Below, piece after piece: positions 24,818 to 34,179 of a stretch of 64,000 nt of DNA (position 1 is its first letter; every line of letters starts with the position of its first letter). This DNA is from Anthropogastromicrobium sp050944455 (GTDB lineage Bacteria > Bacillota > Clostridia > Lachnospirales > Lachnospiraceae). Location of the stretch: the NCBI GenBank assembly GCA_050944455.1, contig JBMNRC010000013.1, positions 1 to 64,000 on the forward strand, in the 5' to 3' direction. The position numbers were made by a program, and so were the translations under genes. The notes beneath the pieces are model-generated. The model was not told where the DNA came from. It ran no database searches and saw nothing but the letters and a program-made list of their open reading frames with translations.

Positions 24818-26601
24818 AAGAGGATAAATCCGCCAGGTCCATCATGCGGCTTTTTCACATCACAGCGATGTTCTTCTGCGCCGCACTGCTGGTTTCCATC
24901 GGCCTTGCCATCGGTTTTTCCTGCCATGACCGGTACAGCCGCATCCGCTCATCGATGGATAAAATCACAACCTACACCCGGCAGGAATACAGCAGCATTG
25001 CGGATAATTTCTGGCAGGCATTTGTGCCTCTCGTTGAAGCTTCCGGGGAGGAATCCGCGGCTCTCTCTTCATATTTTCAAAATTCAGACGCTCCGAAGCC
25101 ATTCGAGCAGGTGGCTCTCAGGGAAATTCTCCAGAAAATGTGTCTGCGGGACAACCGGATTTCCTGGATTCTGCTCTACTCCCCGACGCAGGAAAACAGC
25201 ATTATTCAATATTCGGGAGACATCGTTCTCCAGACGGTTCCGGAGGATTTTCCCTATCTGGACCGTGTGCGCGCGAAGCAGAAGCAGATGGAAATCTATG
25301 GCAGCGATATTATTCAAAACGTACCCTGCTTTGCCATAGCGGGAGGTATCCCTTCTTCCTACGGGGAAGGCACTGTTCTGATCGGTTACCGCACTTCCTC
25401 CTTCCGCGGCGGGCAAAACCTGATCCCCTCTTTTACGGAAACCATGCAATACTATATCCTGTCGGGCGACCAGGTGATTTACAACTCGGACGAAACCGGA
25501 AGTTCAGGGCTGTATTTCCCTTCCTCGGAAGGCTCGGGCGTGCGGGAAACCGGATCCGGGCGCTGGTATGTTCTCGTTGAAGGAGTCAATCCCTCCAGTT
25601 ACATCGTCTGCGCCATAGACCGCGGGGAAATGCTCCGCGAGATGCACACTTACACGCCGTTCCTGGCGATGCTGTCCGCCGCTTTCTTCGCCTTCGCCTT
25701 CTTTCTCGCCAGAAGCATCCAGAAGCAGATGGACCGTGAAGTCAGCATCATCCGCCACGGCCTGAACGAAATCTCCGCCAGCAATCTCGGATACCGGATC
25801 CCGGCGGAGATGACGCACGAAAACCTGAACGAGATCGCCCAGGACATCAACCAGATGAGTTCCCGCCTCGACGAGAGCATCCGGCGGGCCTACTATTTCG
25901 AGCTCAAGCAGAAAGACGCGCAGATGGCCGAGATGCAGGCCACCTTCAACCCGCATTTCCTGTACAATACCCTGGAAATGCTGCGCAACCGCTGTTATCA
26001 GAACGGCGACGAGGACACCGCCAGCCTGATCGCCAGCATGGCCGCGATCTTCCGCAGCGTGATCGGCGCCAAAACCTTTGTGCCTTTCCGGGAGGAACTC
26101 GCCCTGAGCCGCCGTTATGTTTCGCTGATGGTGCAGCGGTACGGCGACATCGTGAAGTTCCGGTACGACATCGATTCCAGCGTGCTGAGCTCCGGCATTA
26201 TCCGCAACGTGTTCCAGATCCTGATCGAGAACTACTTTGTGCACGGCTTTGACGCCGCCCGCACCGACAACGAAATCGACTTCGTCTCCAAAAGCCTTAA
26301 TGAACACGACATTCTGGTGCAGGTCACGGACAACGGCTCCGGCATGACGGAGGAACAGCTGGACGAACTGAACCGCTCTATCGCGGAGCCTCCGCGCCAC
26401 AACCGCAAAAACTTCGGCCTGCGCAACCTGAACCAGCGCCTGAAGCTGTTTTACGGCCCGGATTACGGCCTTACTGTCAGCAGGAACGCCAAAGGCGGCG
26501 TCACCGTTTCCATCCGGATCCGCCGGATGACCGTCGAAGAATACGAGAAAGAAGCCCGGGCGCGGGCGGAGCTGCTGAAGCCGCGCGATACGAGATTATA
26601 A
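24814..26601 (+). CDS. YesM-type sensor histidine kinase
   Basis: This 595-residue kinase has transmembrane helices at about 12-35 and 281-300 around an extracytoplasmic sensor of ~245 residues. A HAMP-like linker follows, then phospho-acceptor His381 (TFNPHFLYNTLEML), and a HATPase with DNGSGM and FGLRNLNQRL. The ATG overlaps the regulator stop by 4 nt, so expression is coupled, and GGGAG lies upstream. It should phosphorylate the adjacent YesN-type protein. Ligand binding could be direct or through an SBP, as reported for some YesM-like sensors; the sequence does not decide this. Confidence 0.94.
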   Translation: MKEDKSARSIMRLFHITAMFFCAALLVSIGLAIGFSCHDRYSRIRSSMDKITTYTRQEYSSIADNFWQAFVPLVEASGEESAALSSYFQNSDAPKPFEQVALREILQKMCLRDNRISWILLYSPTQENSIIQYSGDIVLQTVPEDFPYLDRVRAKQKQMEIYGSDIIQNVPCFAIAGGIPSSYGEGTVLIGYRTSSFRGGQNLIPSFTETMQYYILSGDQVIYNSDETGSSGLYFPSSEGSGVRETGSGRWYVLVEGVNPSSYIVCAIDRGEMLREMHTYTPFLAMLSAAFFAFAFFLARSIQKQMDREVSIIRHGLNEISASNLGYRIPAEMTHENLNEIAQDINQMSSRLDESIRRAYYFELKQKDAQMAEMQATFNPHFLYNTLEMLRNRCYQNGDEDTASLIASMAAIFRSVIGAKTFVPFREELALSRRYVSLMVQRYGDIVKFRYDIDSSVLSSGIIRNVFQILIENYFVHGFDAARTDNEIDFVSKSLNEHDILVQVTDNGSGMTEEQLDELNRSIAEPPRHNRKNFGLRNLNQRLKLFYGPDYGLTVSRNAKGGVTVSIRIRRMTVEEYEKEARARAELLKPRDTRL

Positions 26602-26628
26602 ATGTTTATTGCTTTGCTGTAATCGAAC

Positions 26629-26658
26629 AAGGCTGTATTAATGCAGCCTTTCACTTTA
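26629..26658 (+). terminator. Terminator of the YesN/YesM operon
   Basis: AAGGCTG (26629-26635) pairs with CAGCCTT (26644-26650), followed by TCACTTTATTT. A run of nine C follows at 26683-26691. The 26602-27175 gap contains no gene. Confidence 0.7.
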
Positions 26659-26999
26659 TTTCTATAAATATAGAATATTTTGCCCCCCCCCGATGCAGAC
26701 CAATCCATCATTCTGTTTTCATATCCTCAGAGGGAAATCTCAATAGCCGAAAGCTGGCTGATTAACACTTTCAGGAACACACGGATTTTCATTAAAGTAA
26801 AAAAGCCGCAGAGGTCCGGGACTCTCCGGCAATGTGCGGGGTTATACTGAAAAACTTTATTCTCCTGATGAAAAACAGGTCCTTTCGTGCTAGGATAAGG
26901 AAACTGGCAGGGAATGAGAACACGGAGCCGGCGCCTCTGGTTTCCCCGGCCGCGCCGTACGTTTTTCCGGACCGCGGAGCGCTTTTCTGGCCTGCGCAT

Positions 27000-27078
27000 C
27001 TGGTTTTCCACGCCGTGCGCGGCTTTTTCCGCGCCAGTGCCTCTGGTTTTCCACGCCGTGCGCGGCTTTCCGCGCCGC
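27000..27078. repeat. Two 43-nt GC-rich direct repeats
   Basis: Copies beginning CTGGTTTTCCACGCC start at 27000 and 27043. Further CCGCGCC-rich degenerate copies continue on both sides (about 26940-27110). They lie just upstream of the MATE gene and could fold strongly in its leader. Confidence 0.75.
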
Positions 27079-27175
27079 GCCGGATCTTTTTCCGCGCCGC
27101 GGCGTTATGATATCAGGGCGACGCCGCCGTCGGGCCCGGCCGGAAAAACTGTTGATTTCGGGAGCGAAGAATCTG

Positions 27176-28519
27176 ATGAAAGATATGACGGAGGGCAGCG
27201 CCCTCAGGCAGATAATGGCATTTGCTGTTCCGATGCTGATCGCCAGCATCTTCCAGCAGTTTTACAACCTGGTCGACACCCTGATCGTCGGAAGATACCT
27301 CGGCGCGGACGCGCTGGCAGGCGTCGGCAGCACCGGTACGCTGACTGCCCTGATCCTGAATTTCGCCCTCGGCATGGCCAACGGCGGCGGGCTGATCCTG
27401 GCGCAGTGCTTTGGGAAAGGCGACCGCCGGCAGATGCGAAGAACGATTATCGCGATCTGCTGGATCATGGGAATCCTGGGCATTATCCTGTCGGCCGTCG
27501 GTTTTATCTTCGCGAAACCGCTGCTGATTTTTCTCAACGTCCCGGAGGATGTGCTGGGATACGCCCTGCCGTACATCCGGATTATCCTGGCTTTTTCCTT
27601 CTCCTCGATGATCTACAACGGGGCAGCGGCCATCCTGCGCAGCGTCGGGGACTCGAGGACGCCGCTGTACGCGCTGATGATCTCGTCCATCTGCAACGTC
27701 GGGCTGGATCTCTTCTTTATCATCGTGTTTCACGCCGGCGTCGCCGGGGCCGCCGCCGCAACCGTGATCGCGCAGTTCATCTCCGGGTTTTTCAGCATCT
27801 CGCAGATTGTGAAACACCGTTCGGATATGGGACTGACTTCGGAGTACGGTTCCGGGATTCTGCCTGACCGGAGAACTGTCGCCCTGGTCGTAAAGACGTC
27901 TGTCCCCAGCTCGTTCCAGAGCTGCATGATTTCCATCGGAAACCTCTCGGTCCAGCGCCTGATCAACTCCTTCGGGGCGGAGACCATGGCCGGATATACC
28001 GCCGCCGGAAAAATCGACTCGCTTGCCATCCAGGTGATTCTCTCGGTCGGCAACGCCCTGTGCGTCTTCACCGGGCAGAACATCGGCCGCGGCTATTATG
28101 ACCGCATCAGAGAGGGCCTGTGGAAATCCCGCATCATCATGCTGGCCAGCGCCGCCGTCATCGCTTTCTGCGCGCATACTTTCCGGTATCAGCTGATGGG
28201 CATCTTCCTTGACCCGACGGAGGCCGCGGAAGCGACGGAAGTCGGCGCCTCCTATCTTTCCATCATCGGCGTCGCCTATCTGGTGTGCGCCGTGATGCAG
28301 AGCTACCAGAATGTCATCCGCGGCGCCGGCGACGTGAACACCTGCATGGTCGCCGGGCTGACCGAGCTTGCCGGCAGGATATTCTTCGCCTATCTGCTTG
28401 CGCCCCGCATCGGTTCCGTCGGCATCTGGCTGGCGACTCCGCTGTCGTGGAGCTGCGGGTGCGTTATCCCTGTGATCCGGTATTATTCGGGCAAGTGGAA
28501 AAACAAGCTGCTGGTCTGA
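27176..28519 (+). CDS. MATE-family efflux transporter
   Basis: This 447-residue integral membrane protein has about twelve helices in two related halves. MATE/DinF signatures are visible: FQQFYNLVDTLIVGRYLGADALAGVG near residue 25 and the repeat-related NSFGAETMAGYTAAGKID near 270. Such proteins export drugs, metabolites or lipid precursors in exchange for Na+ or H+. ATG 27176 follows GGGAG by 12 bases; the longer frame upstream lies in repeat sequence and is rejected. It stands alone, convergent with the Fbp-type operon. Its substrate cannot be inferred. Confidence 0.93.
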   Translation: MKDMTEGSALRQIMAFAVPMLIASIFQQFYNLVDTLIVGRYLGADALAGVGSTGTLTALILNFALGMANGGGLILAQCFGKGDRRQMRRTIIAICWIMGILGIILSAVGFIFAKPLLIFLNVPEDVLGYALPYIRIILAFSFSSMIYNGAAAILRSVGDSRTPLYALMISSICNVGLDLFFIIVFHAGVAGAAAATVIAQFISGFFSISQIVKHRSDMGLTSEYGSGILPDRRTVALVVKTSVPSSFQSCMISIGNLSVQRLINSFGAETMAGYTAAGKIDSLAIQVILSVGNALCVFTGQNIGRGYYDRIREGLWKSRIIMLASAAVIAFCAHTFRYQLMGIFLDPTEAAEATEVGASYLSIIGVAYLVCAVMQSYQNVIRGAGDVNTCMVAGLTELAGRIFFAYLLAPRIGSVGIWLATPLSWSCGCVIPVIRYYSGKWKNKLLV

Positions 28520-28561
28520 GATAGCCTGTAGTCCTGCAGGCAAACCCTGGATATTTAAAAC

Positions 28562-28580
28562 GGGCGGCACAAGGCCGCCC
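28562..28580. terminator. Bidirectional stem-loop between convergent genes
   Basis: GGGCGGC (28562-28568) pairs with GCCGCCC (28574-28580) around ACAAG. TTTAAAA on the left gives a U-rich end for minus-strand transcripts, and GTTTAA follows on the right. It separates the MATE gene from the permease gene. Confidence 0.6.
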
Positions 28581-28663
28581 GCCGCGTTTAACGCCCGCCG
28601 CATTTAAGAAAGCGCTGCCGCCATACTGTCACTGTCCGCGTCAGCCTTTCGATGCGAGTGAGT

Positions 28664-30331
28664 TCAGTTTTTCCCTCTGCCGCGCTTCGTTCCCGAAACT
28701 GCGTTGAGGATGATCAGGAGCGTGGTCGTGATCGCCACACAGATCACCGCCATGCACATGCCGTTGGACACGCTGCCCTGCTCAAACTCCGAGACGATGT
28801 AGGTGGAAACCGTGAGCACGTTGGGCGGCGAGGTCAGGCTGGACGCGACCAGCTCGCGGAAGGAAATGATGAAGATCATCATCCATCCGTACAGGACGCC
28901 CCGCATCACGAGCGGCAGGACGATTCTGCGGAAAATGTAAAACCTTGACCCGCCGAACACCTGGCCGGCTTCCGAGAGGGTTTCGCCGATCTGGATCATC
29001 GCGGACGAAGTGTACTGCACCGAATACGGCAGGAACATGACCACGTACACCAGAATCATGAATCCCAGCGTATTGTACAGCGGCAGCACGTCATAGAGCT
29101 TGTTCCACAGGATCATCAGGCCGATCGCGAAAACGATGTTGGGAATCATCTGGGGAAGAAGGGCTTCTCCCTCGATCGGCCGTTTCCATCTGCCGGACTT
29201 GTGCGCGATCGTCACTACGGTGACTCCGATGACGCTGGCGATGGTCGCGGCGCTGACCGCGAGGAACAGCGATGTCAGGATGGCCCTGCCCGCTTCGGGG
29301 CTCTCCGTGAACAGCTCGATGTAGTGCGCGAAAGTGAAGTTCCCTCTCGCCAGGCCGTAGCCTCTCAGTTTGATGAGCGAGGTCGCGATGATCGAAAAAT
29401 ACGGAACGCCGATGGAGCAGAGAATCAGCGCGATGATGTAGACGGCGGACGCGATCGTGACGCCGCGGCCGGTGTTCAGTTCCGCCTGCCGTCCTCCGCG
29501 CGCGCCGACCAGGCTGTAAGTGTGGCGGGCGGTGACTCTCGTCTGCAGCAGCCACACGATCATACAGATGAGCACCAGAACGCTGGAGAGCGCCGAGGCT
29601 TTCCCGAAGTCGATCGGGGACGTCGACGCGTACCGGTGGATGTCCGTCGTGAACACGCGGAAGCCGATGCGGTTTCCCAACGTCGCCGGCGTGCCGTACT
29701 CGGACAGCGTTTTCACGAAAACCATCAGCATCGCGATGGCGTAGTTTCCGGTCAGAAGGGGCATGGTGATCTTCCGGAAAACAAAAGCCGGCCTGCCGCC
29801 GGAGACTCTCGCGCTCTCCTCAAGGCTTCCGTTGATGTTGAGAATCGCGTTCTTGATCATCCCCGTCATGAACGGATAGGAGTGAAAACTCATGACAAGG
29901 ACCAGGCCGCCCAGCGAGAAGAAATTCTCCGAGAAGCTTCCCGTCCAGGGGAACAGCTGCTGGAAAAGCCCTCTCTTCTGCATGAACTGGATCCACCCCA
30001 TCGAGGCGATGTAAGGCGGAGTCATAAACGGGATCATCATCACGATGTCCAGCCACTTCATCCGCGCGAACCGTGTTCTCGCCAGGATAAACGCGAGCGG
30101 CGTCGCGAGAAGCGTGGTGACCAGCACCACAAGCGCGCCGAGGATCAGCGAATTGGTCAGGGTGGTGACATTATCCGGATCCGCCAGCGTTTCCGCCGCG
30201 TAAGACAAATCCAGGCGTCCGTCGACGATCACCGCCCTCAGGAACACGGTGATGATGGGAAGTACGATCAGAAAGGCCAGGAAAACCAACATGATTCCGC
30301 AGGCCGCGTTTTTTCCGGTTTTTCGGTTCAT
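28664..30331 (-). CDS. Fbp-type ABC transporter permease (fused, two-module)
   Basis: This 555-residue permease has about twelve helices arranged as two homologous BPD modules, each with an EAA loop (GSLEESARVSGGRPAFVFRKITMPLL and ETLSEAGQVFGGSRFYIFRRIVLPL). This is the FbpB/SfuB form in which one chain replaces two permeases. ATG 30331 (MNRKTGKNAACG) has GGAG eight bases upstream; the longer frame is rejected. It is last in an ATPase-SBP-permease operon (32606 to 28664). Fe3+ is the commonest substrate of this group, but phosphonate or other anions are possible. Confidence 0.92.
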   Translation of the reverse strand: MNRKTGKNAACGIMLVFLAFLIVLPIITVFLRAVIVDGRLDLSYAAETLADPDNVTTLTNSLILGALVVLVTTLLATPLAFILARTRFARMKWLDIVMMIPFMTPPYIASMGWIQFMQKRGLFQQLFPWTGSFSENFFSLGGLVLVMSFHSYPFMTGMIKNAILNINGSLEESARVSGGRPAFVFRKITMPLLTGNYAIAMLMVFVKTLSEYGTPATLGNRIGFRVFTTDIHRYASTSPIDFGKASALSSVLVLICMIVWLLQTRVTARHTYSLVGARGGRQAELNTGRGVTIASAVYIIALILCSIGVPYFSIIATSLIKLRGYGLARGNFTFAHYIELFTESPEAGRAILTSLFLAVSAATIASVIGVTVVTIAHKSGRWKRPIEGEALLPQMIPNIVFAIGLMILWNKLYDVLPLYNTLGFMILVYVVMFLPYSVQYTSSAMIQIGETLSEAGQVFGGSRFYIFRRIVLPLVMRGVLYGWMMIFIISFRELVASSLTSPPNVLTVSTYIVSEFEQGSVSNGMCMAVICVAITTTLLIILNAVSGTKRGRGKN

Positions 30332-30516
30332 ATAAAGTCTCCGGGAGCTTCGGAACAATATCAATCCGTCCGGCCCCAAAAAATTCTGTAAACATGCCGG
30401 CATACACAGATCAGCACCCGTGTATGCCGGCACCCGCCGCGGTCTGCCGGCGCCGTTTCCGGCGCCGGGCAGACCGCTTTTCACTCAGTTTTTTCCGTTG
30501 ACAGCCCGCGCGCTAA

Positions 30517-31551
30517 TTACTCGCAGAGGTCAACGAGCTTCTGCGCGACGTCGTCCGCGTTTTCCATCATCCATTCCCAGTCATAATCGAGCTGCGGAAT
30601 GTCTTCGACGTTGGTTCTGTTCTCGCACAGGACGTCGGATCTGCCCGGAAGCAGATATGCGTCGGCGACAGCCTGCTGCGCCTCGTCGCTCATCAGGTAG
30701 TCGATGAATGCCTTCGCGTTCTCGACATTTTCGGAGGTTCCGAGGATCATCGCCGGTCTCGGGTTGATCACGGTTCCGGACTCCGGGTAGTAGATCGCGA
30801 CAGGCTCGCCGTCAGCCGCGCTGCTGTAAGCGTTGTAGTCGACACCCGCGACCAGGATCGCCTTTTCACCGGTCAGGACGGATTCCAGGGCGGCCTTGTT
30901 CGCGCCGCCGATCGTCAGGCCGTTGTCAGCCATTCCCTCGAAAGCGCTCCAGTCCTCGTCGGTGGCGCTCATGTAGCCGGTCAGGAAATCCTTGCAGGAG
31001 CCGGATTTCTGCGGATCCGGGATGGTGATCATATCCGCGTACTCGTCGGATGCGAGGTCGCTCCAGTCGGCGTCCAGCTCGTCAATCAGCGTGGTGTTGT
31101 AGATCACGCCGACCGCGGAGGCGCTGGTTCCGAACAGCGTATAGTCCTCATTCACCCAGCCGTCGTACAGCAGGTCGACGTTCTCGGCCTCCGGATAGGA
31201 AACCAGGTCGTTCTCTTCGGCGTAAGCAAGGCCGTCGGACCAGGACGCCAGAACGACGACGTCCGCAACCGGGTTGTCTTTCTCCGCTTCCAGGCGGGCA
31301 AGGATTTCGCCGGTGGTTCCCTCGAACAGGTTGACCTTGACGCCGGTGGCTTCCTCAAAGCCTTCGACGTATACCTTATTCAGTCCCTTCGGGCTCGGCA
31401 TGTAGACCGTGACTTCGCCGGAAAGCTCCGCCTCGCTTTCCTCCTCTGTCTCATCCGCCGCCTCGGTGGTGCTGTCGTCAGCAAGCGCCGCTCCTGACAT
31501 TCCCGCGCAGAGAACTGCCGCCATGGCAAAACTGAATAACTGCTTTTTCAT
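30517..31551 (-). CDS. Fbp/AfuA-type solute-binding protein
   Basis: This 344-residue periplasmic-binding-protein-fold SBP has the AfuA-like C-terminal pattern EPVAIYYPESGTVINPRPAMIL and ENAKAFIDYLMSDEAQQAV. The signal peptide ends at a clear AALA/DD signal-peptidase-I site. The cysteine at residue 15 is preceded by A-V-L and does not form a lipobox. A short acidic linker (TTEAADETEEESEAEL) follows. The ATG at 31551 has GAGGGAGG upstream. It lies between the ATPase and the fused permease, so it supplies their ligand, probably Fe3+ or a chelate (family inference). Confidence 0.9.
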   Translation of the reverse strand: MKKQLFSFAMAAVLCAGMSGAALADDSTTEAADETEEESEAELSGEVTVYMPSPKGLNKVYVEGFEEATGVKVNLFEGTTGEILARLEAEKDNPVADVVVLASWSDGLAYAEENDLVSYPEAENVDLLYDGWVNEDYTLFGTSASAVGVIYNTTLIDELDADWSDLASDEYADMITIPDPQKSGSCKDFLTGYMSATDEDWSAFEGMADNGLTIGGANKAALESVLTGEKAILVAGVDYNAYSSAADGEPVAIYYPESGTVINPRPAMILGTSENVENAKAFIDYLMSDEAQQAVADAYLLPGRSDVLCENRTNVEDIPQLDYDWEWMMENADDVAQKLVDLCE

Positions 31552-31652
31552 CGTTTTCCTCCCTCTTTGCGGATCCCGAAGCCGGGTATCCGCGAGCTGA
31601 ATTTTATATGTCAAAGTCTCCTGCGGATGACTGCTCCCGGGCCTTCCGGCCG

Positions 31653-32606
31653 TCAGGCAAAACTGGTAATCCGCTGCGGACTGACATATACCGTGACTTT
31701 CGCGCCCTGCAGACGCTCATCGCTCCTGCAGAGCCACTCGTTGCCGTCCATCATCAGATGGACTTCGTAGCCGTCCCCGACGAACTGCTGGTTTTTGATA
31801 TCCGCCTCATAGGCGCTGTCGCCGGCGTTGCGGACGAGATGCATGGCTTCCGGCCGGAACATTCTGTCCCCGCCGATCCAGTTGGATTTTCCGATGAACC
31901 GCGCGGCGAAGGAATTGGCCGGATGATCGTAGATCTCCTCCGGGCTTCCCTCCTGCTGGATCTTTCCGTCCGACAGGACAAAGATATCGTCGCTCATGCT
32001 CATGGCTTCGATCTGGTCGTGCGTGACAAAAACCGCGGTGGTTTTCATTCTGGCCACCAGGTCGCGCAGTTCCTCGCGCATCTGCTCCCGAAGGATCGCG
32101 TCGAGCGCGGAGAGCGGTTCGTCGAACAGGATGCATCCCGGTTTCCCGACAATGGCGCGCGCAAACGCGACGCGCTGCTGCTGCCCTCCGGACAGCTGTC
32201 CCGGATAGCGCTGTTCCATGCCCGACAGCCTGACCGTCGCGAGGGCGTCCCTCACCCGCCGGTCCAGATCCCGCGTATCCTTTCTCGCGCGAAGCGGGAA
32301 AGCGACGTTTTCATACACCGTCAGGTGCGGCCAGAGTGCGAAATCCTGGAAAACGAAGGCCAGGTTCCGCTCATTCGGGGCGATATCGATGTGGTCATCG
32401 CTGCTGAAGACTTTTTTTCCGTCCAGAAGAATCGTTCCGGAATCCGGCGTCTCAAGGCCGGCAATCATCCGGAGTATCGTCGTCTTTCCGCAGCCGGAGG
32501 GCCCCAGGAAAGTCGTGAACTTTTCCGACTGGATGGACATGTTCAGGTCGCGGATGGCGAACCCTCTCTGAAACTTTTTATTGATATGGATCAGCTGTAT
32601 TTCCAT
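31653..32606 (-). CDS. Fbp/Pot-type ABC transporter ATPase
   Basis: This 317-residue ATPase has Walker A (GPSGCGKTT, near 36), Q-loop (FVFQDFALWP), signature LSGGQQQR, Walker B CILFDEP and H-loop VTHDQ. A TOBE-like regulatory tail begins near residue 240. ATG 32606 (MEIQLIHINKK) has GGAG nine bases upstream; the frame is open further but has no start signals. It is the first gene of the operon and powers the fused permease. Upstream, 32607-32930 shows no convincing promoter by eye and no gene. Confidence 0.92.
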   Translation of the reverse strand: MEIQLIHINKKFQRGFAIRDLNMSIQSEKFTTFLGPSGCGKTTILRMIAGLETPDSGTILLDGKKVFSSDDHIDIAPNERNLAFVFQDFALWPHLTVYENVAFPLRARKDTRDLDRRVRDALATVRLSGMEQRYPGQLSGGQQQRVAFARAIVGKPGCILFDEPLSALDAILREQMREELRDLVARMKTTAVFVTHDQIEAMSMSDDIFVLSDGKIQQEGSPEEIYDHPANSFAARFIGKSNWIGGDRMFRPEAMHLVRNAGDSAYEADIKNQQFVGDGYEVHLMMDGNEWLCRSDERLQGAKVTVYVSPQRITSFA

Positions 32607-32934
32607 GAACAGGCTCCTCACCGTATCCAGCGCCTGCGTCCGCGCAGGCTGATTCCGGCGGTCCGAAAACCCGATAGCGGGGCGTTCCGGAAACCGGATG
32701 CGGGCAATCTTGAACCCGGAACGGCGCCTGGACAATTCATAGCTTCCTCCAGACAGATTTCAGGTGTCCGATGCACGCAAAATCTTTTTTGAAATCATTT
32801 TTCCTTTCTTATTGTAAGGAATCCGGAACGGCAGCCGCCACCATGGAAGTGAACCGAAAGTAAAGTTTGTGTCAGGTTTCTGCAAAGTCCGGGTAAATTT
32901 CAGGTCAAATTTCCGGCGGCATCCCGATACCGAG

Positions 32935-33005
32935 GCCGCATCGGCACTGCGGCAGCCCATGTAAAATAGCCCCTGACAGCCGCGTCGGCACTGCGGCAGC
33001 CCATG
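32935..33005. repeat. Two 27-nt direct repeats, 44 nt apart
   Basis: The copies at 32935-32961 and 32979-33005 differ at one base and both end in GCAGCCCATG. They lie just past the terminator of the LplBC-type operon. The surrounding gap 32607-33257 holds no gene. Confidence 0.8.
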
Positions 33006-33042
33006 AAAAACGCCTGCCTGCCGCTGACGCGGCAGGCAGGCG
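33006..33042 (-). terminator. Strong terminator of the LplABC-type operon
   Basis: A perfect 14-bp GC stem (33011-33024 with 33029-33042, 4-nt loop) is followed on the minus strand by TTTTT (33010-33006). It lies about 215 nt past the permease stop. Confidence 0.9.
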
Positions 33043-33257
33043 CCTGTCCGATTATTCATTCAAAATCCAAATGGTTTCGCAACTGCCGAAGCAGCCAGCG
33101 GGTCTTCCTTCGCGGGATTCTCCTCTCTGCCTGAGCTCTGGAAAAGAGGGATCTCCTGCGGTTCGAAACAGTGGAAAATTCCGTGGTACGGACATCCTGC
33201 AAAGGCAGCTCTCCCCGCAGTCCGAAGCCGCCGCGGGGAATTCAGATTTCCCGCGCG

Positions 33258-34166
33258 TCAGCCCTTGACGGCGCCGATCATGACGCCTTTCTCAAAGTAC
33301 TTCTGCACAAACGGATATACGCACAGAATCGGGACGGTGGAAACAATGATGACCGCGTACTTGACCTGGTCGGCGGAGCGCTGGCCGTAGCCGCCCTGGA
33401 CGCCGCCGTTGCCGTTCGCGTAAGCCTCGTTGAGGAGAAGGATCCTGCGGAGGACGATCTGCAGCGGCTCATACTCGTCCTTGCTGTTGTACAGCAGGGC
33501 CGTGAAGTAATCGTTCCAGTGATACACCGCGTAATACAGCATCTCGACCGAGACGATGGCTTTGGACAGCGGGAGCACGATCTTGTTGAAGAACGTGAAA
33601 TGGCTGCAGCCGTCCAATTGGGCCGCCTCGTACAGATCATTCGGGATCGAGTTCTGCATGAAAGTCCGGGCGATGATCAGGTTGTAGGTGTTGACCAGCA
33701 GCATGATGATCATGATCCAGGGGGTGCTGATCAGATGAAGCGCCTGTACGGTCATGTAAAGCGGTACCAGGCCGCCGGAGAAATACATCGTGAAGACGAA
33801 GTACAGCATCACTCCGTTCCTCGCCCTGAAGTCGGGCCTGGACAGCGCGTAGGCCGCCGGGAGCGTGACGATCAGGTTGAGGGCGGTGCCGACCACCACG
33901 TAGATGATCGTGTTGCGGTAGCCGATCCCGATACGGCTGTCCTGCAGGATCTGGCTGAAGCCGTAGAAATTGATTCCCTTCGGCCACAGAACGACCTTGC
34001 CCTGATTGACCAGGTTGGAATCGCTGATGGAGGCGATGACGACGAACCAGAGCGGGTAGGCGATGATGATGAAAATCAGGATGGAGAGAATCATCACCAC
34101 CGCGTTGAAAATCCGGTCTGAAGCGTGACGCTCGCGGATCGTGTTGGATGAATACTGTTTTGCCAT
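33258..34166 (-). CDS. Sugar ABC transporter permease (LplC/YteP type)
   Basis: This 302-residue permease has six predicted helices, the EAA loop SIPNDLYEAAQLDGCSHFTFFNKIVLPLSKA and the typical C-terminus KYFEKGVMIGAVKG. The ATG at 34166 follows AGGAGG. It lies 13 nt after its LplB-type partner. The segment LLLNEAYANGNGGVQGGYGQRSADQ near residue 230 is an extended extracytoplasmic loop that probably meets the SBP. It belongs to the SBP-LplB-LplC operon at 36976-33258 and lacks a local ATPase. Confidence 0.93.
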   Translation of the reverse strand: MAKQYSSNTIRERHASDRIFNAVVMILSILIFIIIAYPLWFVVIASISDSNLVNQGKVVLWPKGINFYGFSQILQDSRIGIGYRNTIIYVVVGTALNLIVTLPAAYALSRPDFRARNGVMLYFVFTMYFSGGLVPLYMTVQALHLISTPWIMIIMLLVNTYNLIIARTFMQNSIPNDLYEAAQLDGCSHFTFFNKIVLPLSKAIVSVEMLYYAVYHWNDYFTALLYNSKDEYEPLQIVLRRILLLNEAYANGNGGVQGGYGQRSADQVKYAVIIVSTVPILCVYPFVQKYFEKGVMIGAVKG

Positions 34167-34179
34167 CTCTTCCGCCTCC

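Noticed and set aside
27107..27175. Longer start for the MATE gene
   Set aside because: The extension is Arg-rich sequence from the GC repeat region and has no ribosome site; ATG 27176 begins the family pattern.
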